This document shows, in pieces, positions 1 through 7,319 of a stretch of 28,836 nucleotides of DNA. The translations under genes and the position numbers were made by a program. The stretch comes from JBDIAR01 sp039812545. GTDB taxonomy: Bacteria > Actinomycetota > Actinomycetes > Actinomycetales > Dermatophilaceae. The notes under the pieces were generated by a model. The model made no database searches, had not been told where the DNA came from, and saw only the letters and a program-made list of their open reading frames with translations. The stretch lies in assembly GCA_039812545.1 (NCBI GenBank), contig JBDIAR010000016.1:1-28836 (forward strand). Direction: 5' to 3'. The stretch's first letter is position 1. Each line of letters opens with the position of its first letter.

Positions 1-152
1 TGGCGGCCGTCGACGAACCCGGTGCGATGGGCGACCTGCGTGACCGACAGCGACGTCATGGTCAGCAGTCCGGCGGCGACGTCTACAAGCTGACCTACCT
101 GCGCGGCCCGAGCGGCATTCTCGTCATGCTCGCGCAGGCCCTGCAGCCCTGA
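1..152 (+). CDS. VOC family protein, C-terminal fragment (cut by window edge)
   Basis: The frame starting at base 3 is open from the left edge to a TGA at 150-152. It ends in a segment reading YKLTYLRGPSGILVMLAQAL, the usual close of a vicinal-oxygen-chelate (glyoxalase/bleomycin-resistance fold) domain, where a Y-x-RGP-x-G-I-x-V strand precedes the last helix. Only about 49 residues are visible, so neither the metal ligands upstream nor a substrate can be named. The part before GGDVYKL is less typical, and I cannot exclude that the gene is damaged further upstream. No terminator is evident before the convergent vapC gene. The family call rests on this single motif; the reading frame itself is reasonably sure. 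Confidence 0.55.
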   Translation, partial: AAVDEPGAMGDLRDRQRRHGQQSGGDVYKLTYLRGPSGILVMLAQALQP

Positions 153-256
153 GCCCGCCCACCTGGCGATCGGCCCCATCGCCCGGGCATCGGTCATGCC
201 CTGGGCCATCGTCAACTGGGGCGATGGGCGCGAGCCGCAGCTCTCGACCCGACGCG

Positions 257-655
257 TCAGAGCGCGCCGGCGATGTCGGTCTGGGCGAAGTCGGCGCCCT
301 TGTAGAGCAGAACAGCGCCCTCGACGCGCGCCACGGCATACGAGAAACAGTCTCCGAGGTTCAGACCGGCCGGGTGTCGTCCCTTGCCGAAGCGCCGCCA
401 GGCGGCCACCGCCACCGTCGCCTGCGCGTCATCGACGGGGACGAGGCTGACCCGCAGGGTCGACAGTAAATGGTGCAGGTCTGCCGTCGCCGCCGGCCCC
501 TGCTTCGCCTCGACGACGATGCCGAGTTCAACCGACGTCGCGGCGCTCATGAGGAGGTCGCCGCGGGACCGCAGCATGAGCGCCAGCAGAGCCTCGGCGT
601 CCGGCTCGCCGAGGACCACGGCGGCCACGGCCGAGGTGTCGAGGGCCAGCTTCAT
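257..655 (-). CDS. vapC: VapC-type PIN-domain toxin ribonuclease
   Basis: This 132-residue protein has PIN-domain length and the expected acidic residues: D6 in LALDTSAV near the N-terminus, E43 in SVELGIV, D102 in NLGDCFSYA, and D122/D127 in the KGADFAQTD segment. These line up with the Mg-binding pocket of VapC toxins, which cleave specific RNAs when released from VapB. The NLGDCFSYAVA stretch is characteristic of the VapC28/VapC30-like branch. The ATG overlaps the stop of the upstream vapB by four bases (ATGA), the usual translational coupling of a toxin-antitoxin operon. The RNA target cannot be read from the sequence. All active-site residues are intact, so the toxin should be functional. 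Confidence 0.9.
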   Translation of the reverse strand: MKLALDTSAVAAVVLGEPDAEALLALMLRSRGDLLMSAATSVELGIVVEAKQGPAATADLHHLLSTLRVSLVPVDDAQATVAVAAWRRFGKGRHPAGLNLGDCFSYAVARVEGAVLLYKGADFAQTDIAGAL

Positions 656-906
656 CCGGGCAGACCATTGAGGTCGTAACCCACGATCGCGTCGGCATCT
701 CGGTCATCGAGGACCTGCCGGGAGCGTCCGCGTTCGATGATGTCGCGCAGGCTCTGTTCGGCGTCTGTCGCGATCGACTTGGCCCGGACCCGTTCGAGCC
801 GCTCCGAGAGCGCCCGGCGCGCCGCCACCGTGATGCTCTCGCCCGTGGCGGCGGCCAGCTCTCGGGCGAGCCGATCGGCCTCTGGATCCTTGATGTTCAA
901 CACCAC
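652..906 (-). CDS. vapB: VapB-type antitoxin (PSK_trans_fac / Rv0623-like family)
   Basis: The protein begins VVLNIKDPEADRLARELA, which fits the N-terminus of the Rv0623/VapB30 antitoxin family (PF07704): a short DNA-binding segment followed by a toxin-binding C-terminal region. I chose the GTG at 906 over the ATG at 918. It gives an N-terminus like the family's usual M-x-LNIKDPEADRLAR, and it sits seven bases after a TATGGT -10 box, as expected for a leaderless transcript. The ATG at 918 would lie inside that -10 box. The product is 84 residues and overlaps vapC by four bases. It should bind and neutralise VapC and repress its own promoter. Confidence 0.85.
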   Translation of the reverse strand: MVLNIKDPEADRLARELAAATGESITVAARRALSERLERVRAKSIATDAEQSLRDIIERGRSRQVLDDRDADAIVGYDLNGLPG

Positions 907-913
907 GCCTACC

Positions 914-947
914 ACCATAAAAGGAAGAAATCATTACCACAAGGTGG
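914..947 (-). promoter_or_regulatory. vapBC promoter with overlapping palindromic operator
   Basis: Reading the minus strand there is a -35 candidate TTGTGG (937-942), exactly 17 bases, then a -10 candidate TATGGT (914-919), then seven bases to the GTG start at 906. The -35 lies inside the palindrome CCAC-AAG-GTGG (937-947), which extends imperfectly to TTxCCAC...GTGGxAA. A VapB dimer bound there would block polymerase, fitting autorepression. The stretch is clearly AT-richer than its surroundings. The elements are read directly; their function is inferred. Confidence 0.55.
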
Positions 948-998
948 AAATCCGGTAGCCGCGGCCCGCTGGGCGAGTCGCCCTCACACCCACACACC

Positions 999-1010
999 TA
1001 CACTGCCGGT
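999..1010 (+). promoter_or_regulatory. -10 box of a probable leaderless transcript
   Basis: TACACT (999-1004) fits the actinobacterial TANNNT -10 pattern and is followed by six bases and then the ATG at 1011. This places the predicted transcription start on the start codon. No purine-rich ribosome-binding site precedes this ATG. No convincing -35 element was found. Confidence 0.45.
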
Positions 1011-1256
1011 ATGTCCGCGGAGGAAGCCGCTGCCCGACTGCTACAGGCCTGCGAGCTGCACGACCTTGGGGTGCAGCTGCAGTGGACGCGACTGCGCCGG
1101 GAGCACCCCGGGTGGAGCGGCGACCAGATCGAATCCGCGGTGCTGACCTGGCTGCGCGATCGCCCGGGCGCGGAGTTCGGCGACTTTCCCGGTCCGCGGT
1201 CCCTGCGGACGATTCCCGGCACGATCCCCGACACGCCGGCGGGCACGCGCCCGTGA
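1011..1256 (+). CDS. Small hypothetical protein paired with an AbiEii-like nucleotidyltransferase
   Basis: This 81-residue protein begins MSAEEAAARLLQACELHDLG. The first about 55 residues look helical and rich in Arg/Trp/Leu; the rest is a Pro/Gly/Thr-rich tail (GPRSLRTIPGTIPDTPAG). I recognise no named domain. Its stop overlaps the GTG start of the downstream nucleotidyltransferase by four bases (GTGA), so the two are translationally coupled. By position it could be the antitoxin or partner of that protein, but it is far shorter than the roughly 200-residue AbiEi antitoxin and shows no evident winged-helix pattern. It could also be an unrelated small protein sharing the operon. The gene looks real: good codon use and a clear promoter-like box. 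Confidence 0.6.
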   Translation: MSAEEAAARLLQACELHDLGVQLQWTRLRREHPGWSGDQIESAVLTWLRDRPGAEFGDFPGPRSLRTIPGTIPDTPAGTRP

Positions 1257-1840
1257 CGACGGCGATTCTGGAGTCGTTGCGGCGCGTGGCGAACGACCTT
1301 GATGCGGTCGGCGCAGCCTGGGCCCTGGTCGGCGGTTTGGCCGTATCGGCCCGAGCCGAGCCACGATTCACCCGCGATGTGGATATCTGCGTAGCCGTGT
1401 CCGACGACACCGCCGCCGAACAACTCGTCGCCGTGCTGTCTCCCCGCGGGTATGCCGTCGCGGCGATCGTCGAACACACCCACCAAGCGCGGCTGTCGAC
1501 CGTTCGACTCGCCTCCCCGGTTCCGCGTGGTCTCGTCGTCGACCTGCTCTTTGCCTCCTCGGGTGCCGAAGCAGAGATCGTCGCGGCTGCGGAGACTCTC
1601 GAACTGGTTTCGGGCCTCCTGGTGCCGGTGGCGACATCACCCCATCTGGTCGTCCTCAAACTGCTGGCAAATGAGGACGAACGGCCACAGGACGCCGCCG
1701 ACCTGCTTGCCCTTCGCCCGCTCCTGACCGGCGCCGACGAGACCGAGGTACGGCGGCTGAGTGCGGTGGTCGTGGAGCGCGGCTTCGGTAGGGGGCGCGA
1801 CCTGGTGGGACTCGCCGATCGCTATCTGTCCCGTCGCTGA
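1253..1840 (+). CDS. AbiEii/MNT-like nucleotidyltransferase
   Basis: Starting at the GTG at 1253, the protein is 195 residues. It carries WALVGGLAVSARAEPRFTRDVDICV near residue 25-45, matching the DNA-polymerase-beta-type nucleotidyltransferase signature GG-x-A-x8-R-x-T-x-DVD. The two aspartates of DVD would bind metal. A further acidic strand, VVDLLFAS, follows and can supply the third carboxylate. Proteins of this group include the type IV toxin AbiEii/MenT, which blocks growth by transferring nucleotides to RNA, and standalone MNT proteins. The coupled upstream gene (1011-1256) is the only possible partner. An in-frame ATG at 1082 would add a shadow of the upstream gene, so I rejected it. 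Toxin activity is inferred from family only. Confidence 0.75.
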   Translation: MTTAILESLRRVANDLDAVGAAWALVGGLAVSARAEPRFTRDVDICVAVSDDTAAEQLVAVLSPRGYAVAAIVEHTHQARLSTVRLASPVPRGLVVDLLFASSGAEAEIVAAAETLELVSGLLVPVATSPHLVVLKLLANEDERPQDAADLLALRPLLTGADETEVRRLSAVVVERGFGRGRDLVGLADRYLSRR

Positions 1841-1906
1841 ACCGGGATGCGGGCGTCGGCCCGGCGGTTGGCGAGGACTGTCGGTACCGGCAAGGATGCT
1901 GTCGAC

Positions 1907-2734
1907 ATGACGAACTCCGACCGACACCTCGACCTGATCGCCAAGCTGCTCAAGCAGGCCGAGGGCACCCCGTACGAGCACGAGGCCGACGCCTTCATGG
2001 CGCGCGCTCAGCAGTTGGCGACCCGGCATTCGATCGACCTCGCCATGGCGAGGGCCCACACGGCGCGGGCCGAACAACGCGACCGCCCCATCGAGCGCAC
2101 CGTCCGCATCGGAACCCCCGGGAGCAAGGGGCTCACCCAGTTCACCCGCCTCTTCCTGTGCGTCGCCGAGGTCAATGACCTGCGCTGCCTCATCGCCCGG
2201 GACTCCTCGCTGGTCTACGCATACGGTTTCGACGACGACATCACCCTCGCCGAAACCCTTTACGCCTCACTGGTGGTCCAGATGAGCGCGGCGAGCGAGC
2301 GTTGGCTGCGCGCGGGGCACTATCTCAGCGAGCGGGTCTGGTCCGAGAGGCAGTTCGCCCACGTCACGCCCTCCAAGGCCGCCGCGCGCATCGAGTTCCA
2401 CAAGGGGTTCGCCCACCGCATCCACGAACGGCTCATCGAAGCCAAGGAACGCGCCGAGTCGGCGGCCGGAGCGGAGCGGGTGGGTGCGATGACCACGACG
2501 GCGCCGGGAGCCGGCGGCCCGGGCCGGGAGCTCACCTCGATGGCGCTGGTCTTGCGCGCCAAGCGTGCCGAGGTGGAGTCGGCCTACGACCAGGGGGTGC
2601 GTTCGCATCGAGCGCGCGGATCGTGGGGTGGCGAGCGGCGCCAGCGACACGGAGCCTCTGCGCAGGCCCGTGGCGCCGGCCGACGGGCGGCGGACTCGGC
2701 ACGTCTCACCAACCGGCGCGAGATCGCGGGGTGA
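1907..2734 (+). CDS. DUF2786 domain-containing protein
   Basis: The protein has 275 residues from the ATG at 1907, preceded by an AAGGA-type ribosome-binding site about ten bases upstream. An upstream in-frame ATG at 1847 would add a low-similarity leader. Residues 7-47 (RHLDLIAKLLKQAEGTPYEH, then RAQQLATRHSIDLAM) are the DUF2786 helical pair with its E-A-x2-F...A-Q-x-L...R-H-x-ID pattern. The rest resembles the C-terminal half of the longer DUF2786 protein at 25744. The last about 60 residues are Arg/Gly/Ala-rich and probably disordered. Function is unknown. The next gene, a putative zinc metallohydrolase, starts eight bases after this stop and is probably co-transcribed. As I recall this pairing recurs in actinobacteria, but I could not check. 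Confidence 0.8.
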   Translation: MTNSDRHLDLIAKLLKQAEGTPYEHEADAFMARAQQLATRHSIDLAMARAHTARAEQRDRPIERTVRIGTPGSKGLTQFTRLFLCVAEVNDLRCLIARDSSLVYAYGFDDDITLAETLYASLVVQMSAASERWLRAGHYLSERVWSERQFAHVTPSKAAARIEFHKGFAHRIHERLIEAKERAESAAGAERVGAMTTTAPGAGGPGRELTSMALVLRAKRAEVESAYDQGVRSHRARGSWGGERRQRHGASAQARGAGRRAADSARLTNRREIAG

Positions 2735-2741
2735 GTCCGGC

Positions 2742-3242
2742 GTGGCCTCGCCCTCGCATCAGGATCTGGATCTGTATGCCGTGGAGGACCGGGTCGCTCG
2801 CTGGACCACCCTGCCGCAACCCGTCGCGGTCTGGGGCTCGCTGTGGGACCCAGAACGGGTCGCCGTCTTCGCCGATCTGCCCGCGGTGGCGCGGTATGTC
2901 GAGCAGGTGATCGCGCACCTTCGCCGGGAGGGACCGTATGCCGGCGCCGCCCAGGCTCCGCTGGCGGTGCGGCCGCGCCGCGCCGCGGGCCGGGCGCACT
3001 ACGAGCCGGGAGTTGTCGCGGTGCCCCGCCGCGAGATCGGGGGCGGCTGGTCCCACACCGAACTCGTCATCCTGCACGAAATCGCCCACCACCTGGCACC
3101 CGGAGACCGGCACGGCCCGGCATTCCGGCGGGCCTGGGTCGACGTGCTGGACACGACCGGGCATCCGGTTCTTGCCCGGATGGCCGAGATCGCCCTCGTC
3201 GAGGCGGGCCTGGCGCCAGGACCGCCGCGCCGGGCAGGGTAG
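2742..3242 (+). CDS. Putative zinc metallohydrolase, TIGR04338-like
   Basis: I placed the start at the GTG at 2742, about eight bases after a GGGGTGAG stretch; the open frame continues upstream but only as a shadow of the DUF2786 gene. The 166-residue protein contains SHTELVILHEIAHHLAP, a gluzincin-like HExxH at residues 112-116, with H124 in the following GDRHG as a candidate third ligand. The N-terminus, HQDLDLYAVEDRVARW, and the overall size fit the TIGR04338 'metallohydrolase' family, which as I recall is largely actinobacterial and of unknown substrate. There is no signal peptide, so it is probably cytoplasmic. It forms a likely operon with the DUF2786 gene upstream. Confidence 0.75.
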   Translation: MASPSHQDLDLYAVEDRVARWTTLPQPVAVWGSLWDPERVAVFADLPAVARYVEQVIAHLRREGPYAGAAQAPLAVRPRRAAGRAHYEPGVVAVPRREIGGGWSHTELVILHEIAHHLAPGDRHGPAFRRAWVDVLDTTGHPVLARMAEIALVEAGLAPGPPRRAG

Positions 3243-3307
3243 CCGTCTGAGCCGGTCACCGCCACCTGAGTGTGGCCTCCGCCATGGGTATATTCACGGG
3301 CCAACCT

Positions 3308-3327
3308 CGCCGGATATCTACCCGGCG
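3308..3327. repeat. Inverted repeat upstream of the BMP transporter operon
   Basis: CGCCGG, an eight-base AT-rich loop (ATATCTAC), then CCGGCG form a perfect 6-bp hairpin or palindrome, 65 bases after the metallohydrolase stop and 130 bases before the lipoprotein ATG. It could be an operator or a weak terminator; no T-tract follows. The rest of the 215-base gap shows a TATATT stretch at about 3287 but no convincing promoter pair. Confidence 0.3.
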
Positions 3328-3457
3328 TTCGGACCCTAAGCTAGCGTCGTCACATCACTTCCGGGCGGAAGTCGGTACCCGAGGAATCGCATCGCGACCG
3401 CGCGCTGCGGTGTCGTCCGGAGGAGAGGCATCTCGACAACGGCGAAGGACAAGCACA

Positions 3458-4585
3458 ATGCAACGTAGGTCATTCCTCCTCGGGTCGCTCATGGTGGTCG
3501 CTCTGACCACGAGCGGCTGCGTGAACAACAAGACCGCCACCCCGTCCGCGGACACCGCCGGTGCATCAGTGGCCGCCGGAGCCAAGCTCGACACGGTAAA
3601 GGCCGCGTGGATCTACGTCGGCCCGATCAACGACGGCGGGTGGACCCAGGCGCACGACGCCGGCCGCAAGTACGTGGTCGACAAGCTCGGGTCCAAGGTG
3701 GTGACGACCTACAAGGAGAACGTCCCCGAAGGTGCCGAGACCACCCAGGTGATCGAGGACCTGGTCAAGGACGGCAACAACGTTATCTTCGCCACCTCGT
3801 TCGGCTTCGGCGACGCGATGCTCGCCTCGGCCAAGAAGCACCCCGACGTGAAGTTCTTGCAGGCCACGGGCGCCTGGCACAACCCGCAGCCGAACTTCGG
3901 CACGTACTACGGCGCCACGGAAGAGGCCAAGTACCTCGCCGGAATGGCCGCAGCGAAGGCGAGCAAGAGCGGCAAGATCGGCTTCGTCGCCCCCTTCCTC
4001 ATCCCCGAGGTGATTCGTCACATCGACGCCTTCACCCTGGGCGCGCGCTCGGTCAACCCGAATGCCACGGTCAAGACGGTCGAGATCAAGTCGTGGTTCG
4101 ACCCGACCAAGGAGCGCCAGGCCGCCGACTCGCTGATCGCCCAGGGCGTGGACGTCCTCGCCAACGGCGGCGACTCACCCGCGCCCGGCGAGGCCGCCAA
4201 GGCCAAGGGCCTGCCGTGGGTCGGTTACGACTCCGATCAGAGCGCGAATTTCCCCGACATCTGGCTGACCGCCCCGATCTACAACTGGGGCCCGTACTAC
4301 CTCAATCAGGTCCAGGGCGTCATGGACGGGACCTGGACCAAGGCCGACTACTACGGCGACATGAAGGACGGCTTCAACGCTTTGGCGCCGTACGGCAAGC
4401 TCGTCGACGAGGCGACCAGGTCCCTCATCGACTCGAAGAAGGCCGACATCATCTCCGGCAAGCTGAAGATCTTCGCCGGCCCGATCAAGGACAACAAGGG
4501 AGTCGAAAAGGTCGCTGCCGGTTCCGAGGTGTCGGCTGACGACCTGCAGGCCATCAGTTGGTTCGTCGACGGCGTGGTCAATTGA
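3458..4585 (+). CDS. BMP-family ABC transporter substrate-binding lipoprotein
   Basis: The ATG at 3458 follows GAAGGA by eight bases. The 375-residue product opens with MQRRSFLLGSLMVVALTTSGC: a positively charged N-terminus, a hydrophobic stretch and a lipobox with C21 as the lipidated residue. The mature part has BMP/PnrA-type features: AAWIYVGPINDGGWTQAHDAG at the start of the first lobe, then VIEDLVKDGNNVIFATSFGF. This subtype resembles Med/BmpA-like binding proteins; relatives bind purines, nucleosides or riboflavin, so the ligand is not certain. It is the first gene of a four-gene importer operon. Upstream ATGs such as the one at 3272 lack the export signal context and were rejected. Notably this gene contains no copy of the GTATGCC word common elsewhere in the window. 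Confidence 0.92.
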   Translation: MQRRSFLLGSLMVVALTTSGCVNNKTATPSADTAGASVAAGAKLDTVKAAWIYVGPINDGGWTQAHDAGRKYVVDKLGSKVVTTYKENVPEGAETTQVIEDLVKDGNNVIFATSFGFGDAMLASAKKHPDVKFLQATGAWHNPQPNFGTYYGATEEAKYLAGMAAAKASKSGKIGFVAPFLIPEVIRHIDAFTLGARSVNPNATVKTVEIKSWFDPTKERQAADSLIAQGVDVLANGGDSPAPGEAAKAKGLPWVGYDSDQSANFPDIWLTAPIYNWGPYYLNQVQGVMDGTWTKADYYGDMKDGFNALAPYGKLVDEATRSLIDSKKADIISGKLKIFAGPIKDNKGVEKVAAGSEVSADDLQAISWFVDGVVN

Positions 4586-6195
4586 CCGGCGGGGCTGGGG
4601 CACCCGTCCCGGCCCCGGAGTCGTCCTCGAACGTCCCGACCGCTGTGACGAACGTCGCACCGCGCATCGACACCGCCGTTCCGGCGGTGTCGATGCGCGG
4701 CATCACCAAGCGCTTCGTCGGCGTGGTGGCCAATGACGGGGTCGACCTTGAGGTGGCGGCGGGCGAGGTGCACGCGATCCTCGGCGAAAACGGCGCCGGC
4801 AAGTCCACGCTGTCGAACATCCTCACCGGGCTCTACCGACCCGACGAGGGGACCATCCGGCTGTTCGGCCGGCAGGTCTCCTTCTCCTCCCCGCGCGATG
4901 CCATCGCCGCCGGTGTGGCGATGGTCCACCAGCATTTCCGCCAGGTCACGAAGTTCACCGTCGCCGAAAACTTCCTCCTCGGGTCCTCGGGCGCCTTCGA
5001 CGCCAAACGCGCGTCCGAGCGCATCCGGGCTCTGGGCACCGAGTACGGACTGGAGGTCGACCCCGACGCGAGTGTCTGGGAGTTGTCGGTCGGCGAGCAA
5101 CAGCGCGTCGAGATCCTCAAGGCCCTGGACCGCAAGGCGCGAGTCCTCATCCTCGACGAGCCCACGGCCGTGCTCACCCCGCAAGAGGCCGACGCCCTCT
5201 TCGCCACGATGCGCCGGATGACCGAGGAAGGACACTCGGTCATCTTCATCAGTCACAAACTCCACGAGGTGATGAAGGTCTCCGACCGGGTCACGACCCT
5301 GCGCGACGGCCGCAACGTCGGCACCGTGATCACCGCGGACACGACGTCCGCAGAACTGGCCCGCCAGATGGTCGGACGGTCCGTCGTGTTCAACGCCGAC
5401 GCGATCGAAGACCGACCCGAGGCCGACCCGGACCGCATCGTCCTGGACGTGCGCGGCCTGTCCGCCGACGGCGTGCGCCACCAGAGTTCGCCGCGCGAGG
5501 TGAGCCTGCAGGTCCACGCCGGCGAGATCCTGGCCATCTGCGGGGTGTCCGGCAACGGCCAACGCGAGCTCGCGGCGGCGATCTACGGCATACGCAAACG
5601 CACCGCCGGCACGGTCTCGGTCAACGGCGTCACCAGCTCGGGCAAAGGCCCACGCGAGTCGACGAGCCTCGGCCTGGCCTTCATCCCCGAAGACCGGCTG
5701 CGCACCGGCTTGTCCCCCTCGCTGCCGGTGCATGGCAATCTCGCGCTCAAGGCATACCGAACGGCTCCGATGAGTTCGGGCCCCTTCCTCAAGCACCGGG
5801 TCATCCGGGACAACGCCGAGGACCTCGTCAAGCGTTTCGGCATCAAGACCCCGAGCATCGACACCCCGACCCGGGTGCTGTCCGGCGGCAATGTACAAAA
5901 GGTCCTGCTCGCCCGCGAGATCGGCGCCAAACCCCACGCCCTCATCGCCTCCACCCCGACCCGTGGCCTGGACGTCGGGGCCATCGAAACGGTGCGCTCC
6001 CTGCTCATGGAGGCCGCCCACCACGGGACCGGGGTCCTGCTGATCACCGAGGACCTCGACGAGGCGATGGCGCTGGCCCATCGCCTGATCGTCATGTACG
6101 AGGGACGTATCGCCGGCGAGTTCGCCCGCGGCGACTACGACATCGAGAAGATCGGCCTGCTCATGGGCGGCCACGGCCGAATGGAGTCGGCATGA
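4582..6195 (+). CDS. BMP-type ABC importer ATPase with two nucleotide-binding domains
   Basis: This is a tandem ATPase of the sugar/nucleoside (YufO/RbsA-like) class. Domain 1 has Walker A GENGAGKST (about residue 68), Q-loop HQHFRQ, signature LSVGEQQRVE (about 168) and Walker B VLILDEPTA. Domain 2 has the usual degenerate P-loop GVSGNGQREL (about 322), signature LSGGNVQKV (about 433), and a diverged STPTRGLD in place of DEPTRGLD, as is common for the weak site. The start is uncertain. TTG at 4582 overlaps the lipoprotein stop (TTGA) and gives 537 residues with a Pro/Ser-rich N-terminal extension of good codon quality. GTG at 4645 and ATG at 4693 are alternatives, the latter beginning exactly at the family's core (MRGITKRF). 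Its end overlaps the first permease by four bases. Confidence 0.9.
   Translation: MTGGAGAPVPAPESSSNVPTAVTNVAPRIDTAVPAVSMRGITKRFVGVVANDGVDLEVAAGEVHAILGENGAGKSTLSNILTGLYRPDEGTIRLFGRQVSFSSPRDAIAAGVAMVHQHFRQVTKFTVAENFLLGSSGAFDAKRASERIRALGTEYGLEVDPDASVWELSVGEQQRVEILKALDRKARVLILDEPTAVLTPQEADALFATMRRMTEEGHSVIFISHKLHEVMKVSDRVTTLRDGRNVGTVITADTTSAELARQMVGRSVVFNADAIEDRPEADPDRIVLDVRGLSADGVRHQSSPREVSLQVHAGEILAICGVSGNGQRELAAAIYGIRKRTAGTVSVNGVTSSGKGPRESTSLGLAFIPEDRLRTGLSPSLPVHGNLALKAYRTAPMSSGPFLKHRVIRDNAEDLVKRFGIKTPSIDTPTRVLSGGNVQKVLLAREIGAKPHALIASTPTRGLDVGAIETVRSLLMEAAHHGTGVLLITEDLDEAMALAHRLIVMYEGRIAGEFARGDYDIEKIGLLMGGHGRMESA
4660..4700. promoter_or_regulatory. Perfect 19-bp hairpin at the lipoprotein/ATPase gene junction
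   Basis: CCGCGCATCGACACCGCCG (4660-4678), loop TTC (4679-4681), and its exact reverse complement (4682-4700) form a 19-bp perfect stem. It begins 75 bases after the lipoprotein stop. The right arm contains GGCGGTG followed by ATG (4693-4695), a potential start and ribosome-binding site of the ATPase gene, both buried in the stem. It has no T-tract, so it is more likely an mRNA stabiliser or translational switch that lowers ATPase relative to binding-protein output than a classic terminator. Confidence 0.75.
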
Positions 6196-7319
6196 ACCGG
6201 TTGCTGCGGCTGGAGCCGCGCCTGGTCCGACCCCGATGGCTGTCGTTCGCCGTACCCCTGGGCAGCATCGTCGTCGCCGCCGTCCTCGGGGCGATCATCA
6301 TCACCCTCAGCGGCAACGACGCGCTCTCGTCGTATGCCCGCATCATCGATCGCTCGATGGGCTCGGTGGGCGCCTGGTCGGACACGATCATCGCCGCCAC
6401 CCCCCTCCTGCTGACCGGCCTGGCCGCCGCGGCGGCGTTCCGCATGGGGCTGTTCAACATCGGCGGCCAGGGCCAGTTCGTCCTCGGCGCGGTCGCCGCG
6501 TCCGGGGTCGCCCTCGCGCTGGACGGTGTCCCCGGCCTGATCACGGTGCCGCTGATGGTGCTCGCCGGCATGGCCGTCGGCGGCCTGTGGGCGGCGATCC
6601 CGGGCTACTTCAAGGTGCGGTTCGGCACCAACGAGGTCATCACGACCCTCATGCTCAACTACGTCGCGGCCAATATCGCGTCCTACCTCATCTTCGGGTC
6701 GGAGTCCTTCTGGCGGCTGCTCACCGGCACCGGCAAGGTCTTCCCCCAGGGGCGTCCCATCGGGGACGACGCGACCTGGCCCGCGTTCGGCGGTGGCGGG
6801 CTGAGCATTCCGCTCGGCTTCGTTCTCGGTGCCGTGGCCGCCGTATGCCTGTGGGCTCTGTACCGCTCCACCCGCTTCGGCTTCGAGATCGGGGTGGTGA
6901 GCGACTCGCCCGAGGCGGCTCGGTATGCCGGCATCAGCGTGCCGCGTACCTCACTTGCCGTGATGGTCATATCCGGAGCGCTGGCCGGATTGGGCGGAGC
7001 CAGTGACATCGGCGACATCCGACACAACCTCGACCCGAAGGGCCTGGGCCAGACCGGCTACGGCTACACCGGCATCGTCGTGGCCGCCCTCGCGCGGTGG
7101 AACCCGCTCGCGGTGATCCCGGTGTCGTTGCTCCTCGGTGCCCTCGCCAACGCCGGCAGGTCGCTCCAGGGCGAGACCTTCCCGGCCGGGCTGGTCGGCG
7201 TGCTCCAGGGTCTGCTGCTGTTCTGCGCGGTCTCCGGCGAGTTCCTCACCCGCTACCGGGTGCGCCGCAGCCAGAGCAGGCCCGACGACGTCCCCGGAAG
7301 GCAGGCGACCACGGCATGA
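6192..7319 (+). CDS. BMP-type ABC importer permease, subunit 1 (YufP-like)
   Basis: The 375-residue membrane protein belongs to the BPD_transp_2 family. A first membrane segment (about residues 17-37) is followed by the conserved GLFNIGGQGQFVLGA, which in this family sits at the membrane face, and by FGTNEVITTLMLNYVA. Several further hydrophobic helices follow, including a Gly-rich one near LAGLGGASDIGD. The ATG overlaps the ATPase stop (ATGA), and its own stop overlaps the second permease, so all three are coupled. It should pair with the second permease to form the channel for the ligand carried by the lipoprotein. The C-terminal tail (RRSQSRPDDVPGRQ) is polar and cytoplasmic by the positive-inside rule. 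Confidence 0.9.
   Translation: MNRLLRLEPRLVRPRWLSFAVPLGSIVVAAVLGAIIITLSGNDALSSYARIIDRSMGSVGAWSDTIIAATPLLLTGLAAAAAFRMGLFNIGGQGQFVLGAVAASGVALALDGVPGLITVPLMVLAGMAVGGLWAAIPGYFKVRFGTNEVITTLMLNYVAANIASYLIFGSESFWRLLTGTGKVFPQGRPIGDDATWPAFGGGGLSIPLGFVLGAVAAVCLWALYRSTRFGFEIGVVSDSPEAARYAGISVPRTSLAVMVISGALAGLGGASDIGDIRHNLDPKGLGQTGYGYTGIVVAALARWNPLAVIPVSLLLGALANAGRSLQGETFPAGLVGVLQGLLLFCAVSGEFLTRYRVRRSQSRPDDVPGRQATTA

Noticed and set aside
1847..1906. Earlier start for the DUF2786 gene at 1847.
   Set aside because: The added 20 residues are Arg/Ala-rich and lack family resemblance, while the ATG at 1907 has a better ribosome-binding site.
4351..6174. Long minus-strand open frame opposite the importer ATPase.
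   Set aside because: High-GC shadow of the real gene; no recognisable motifs, low-quality composition rich in G, D, H and R.
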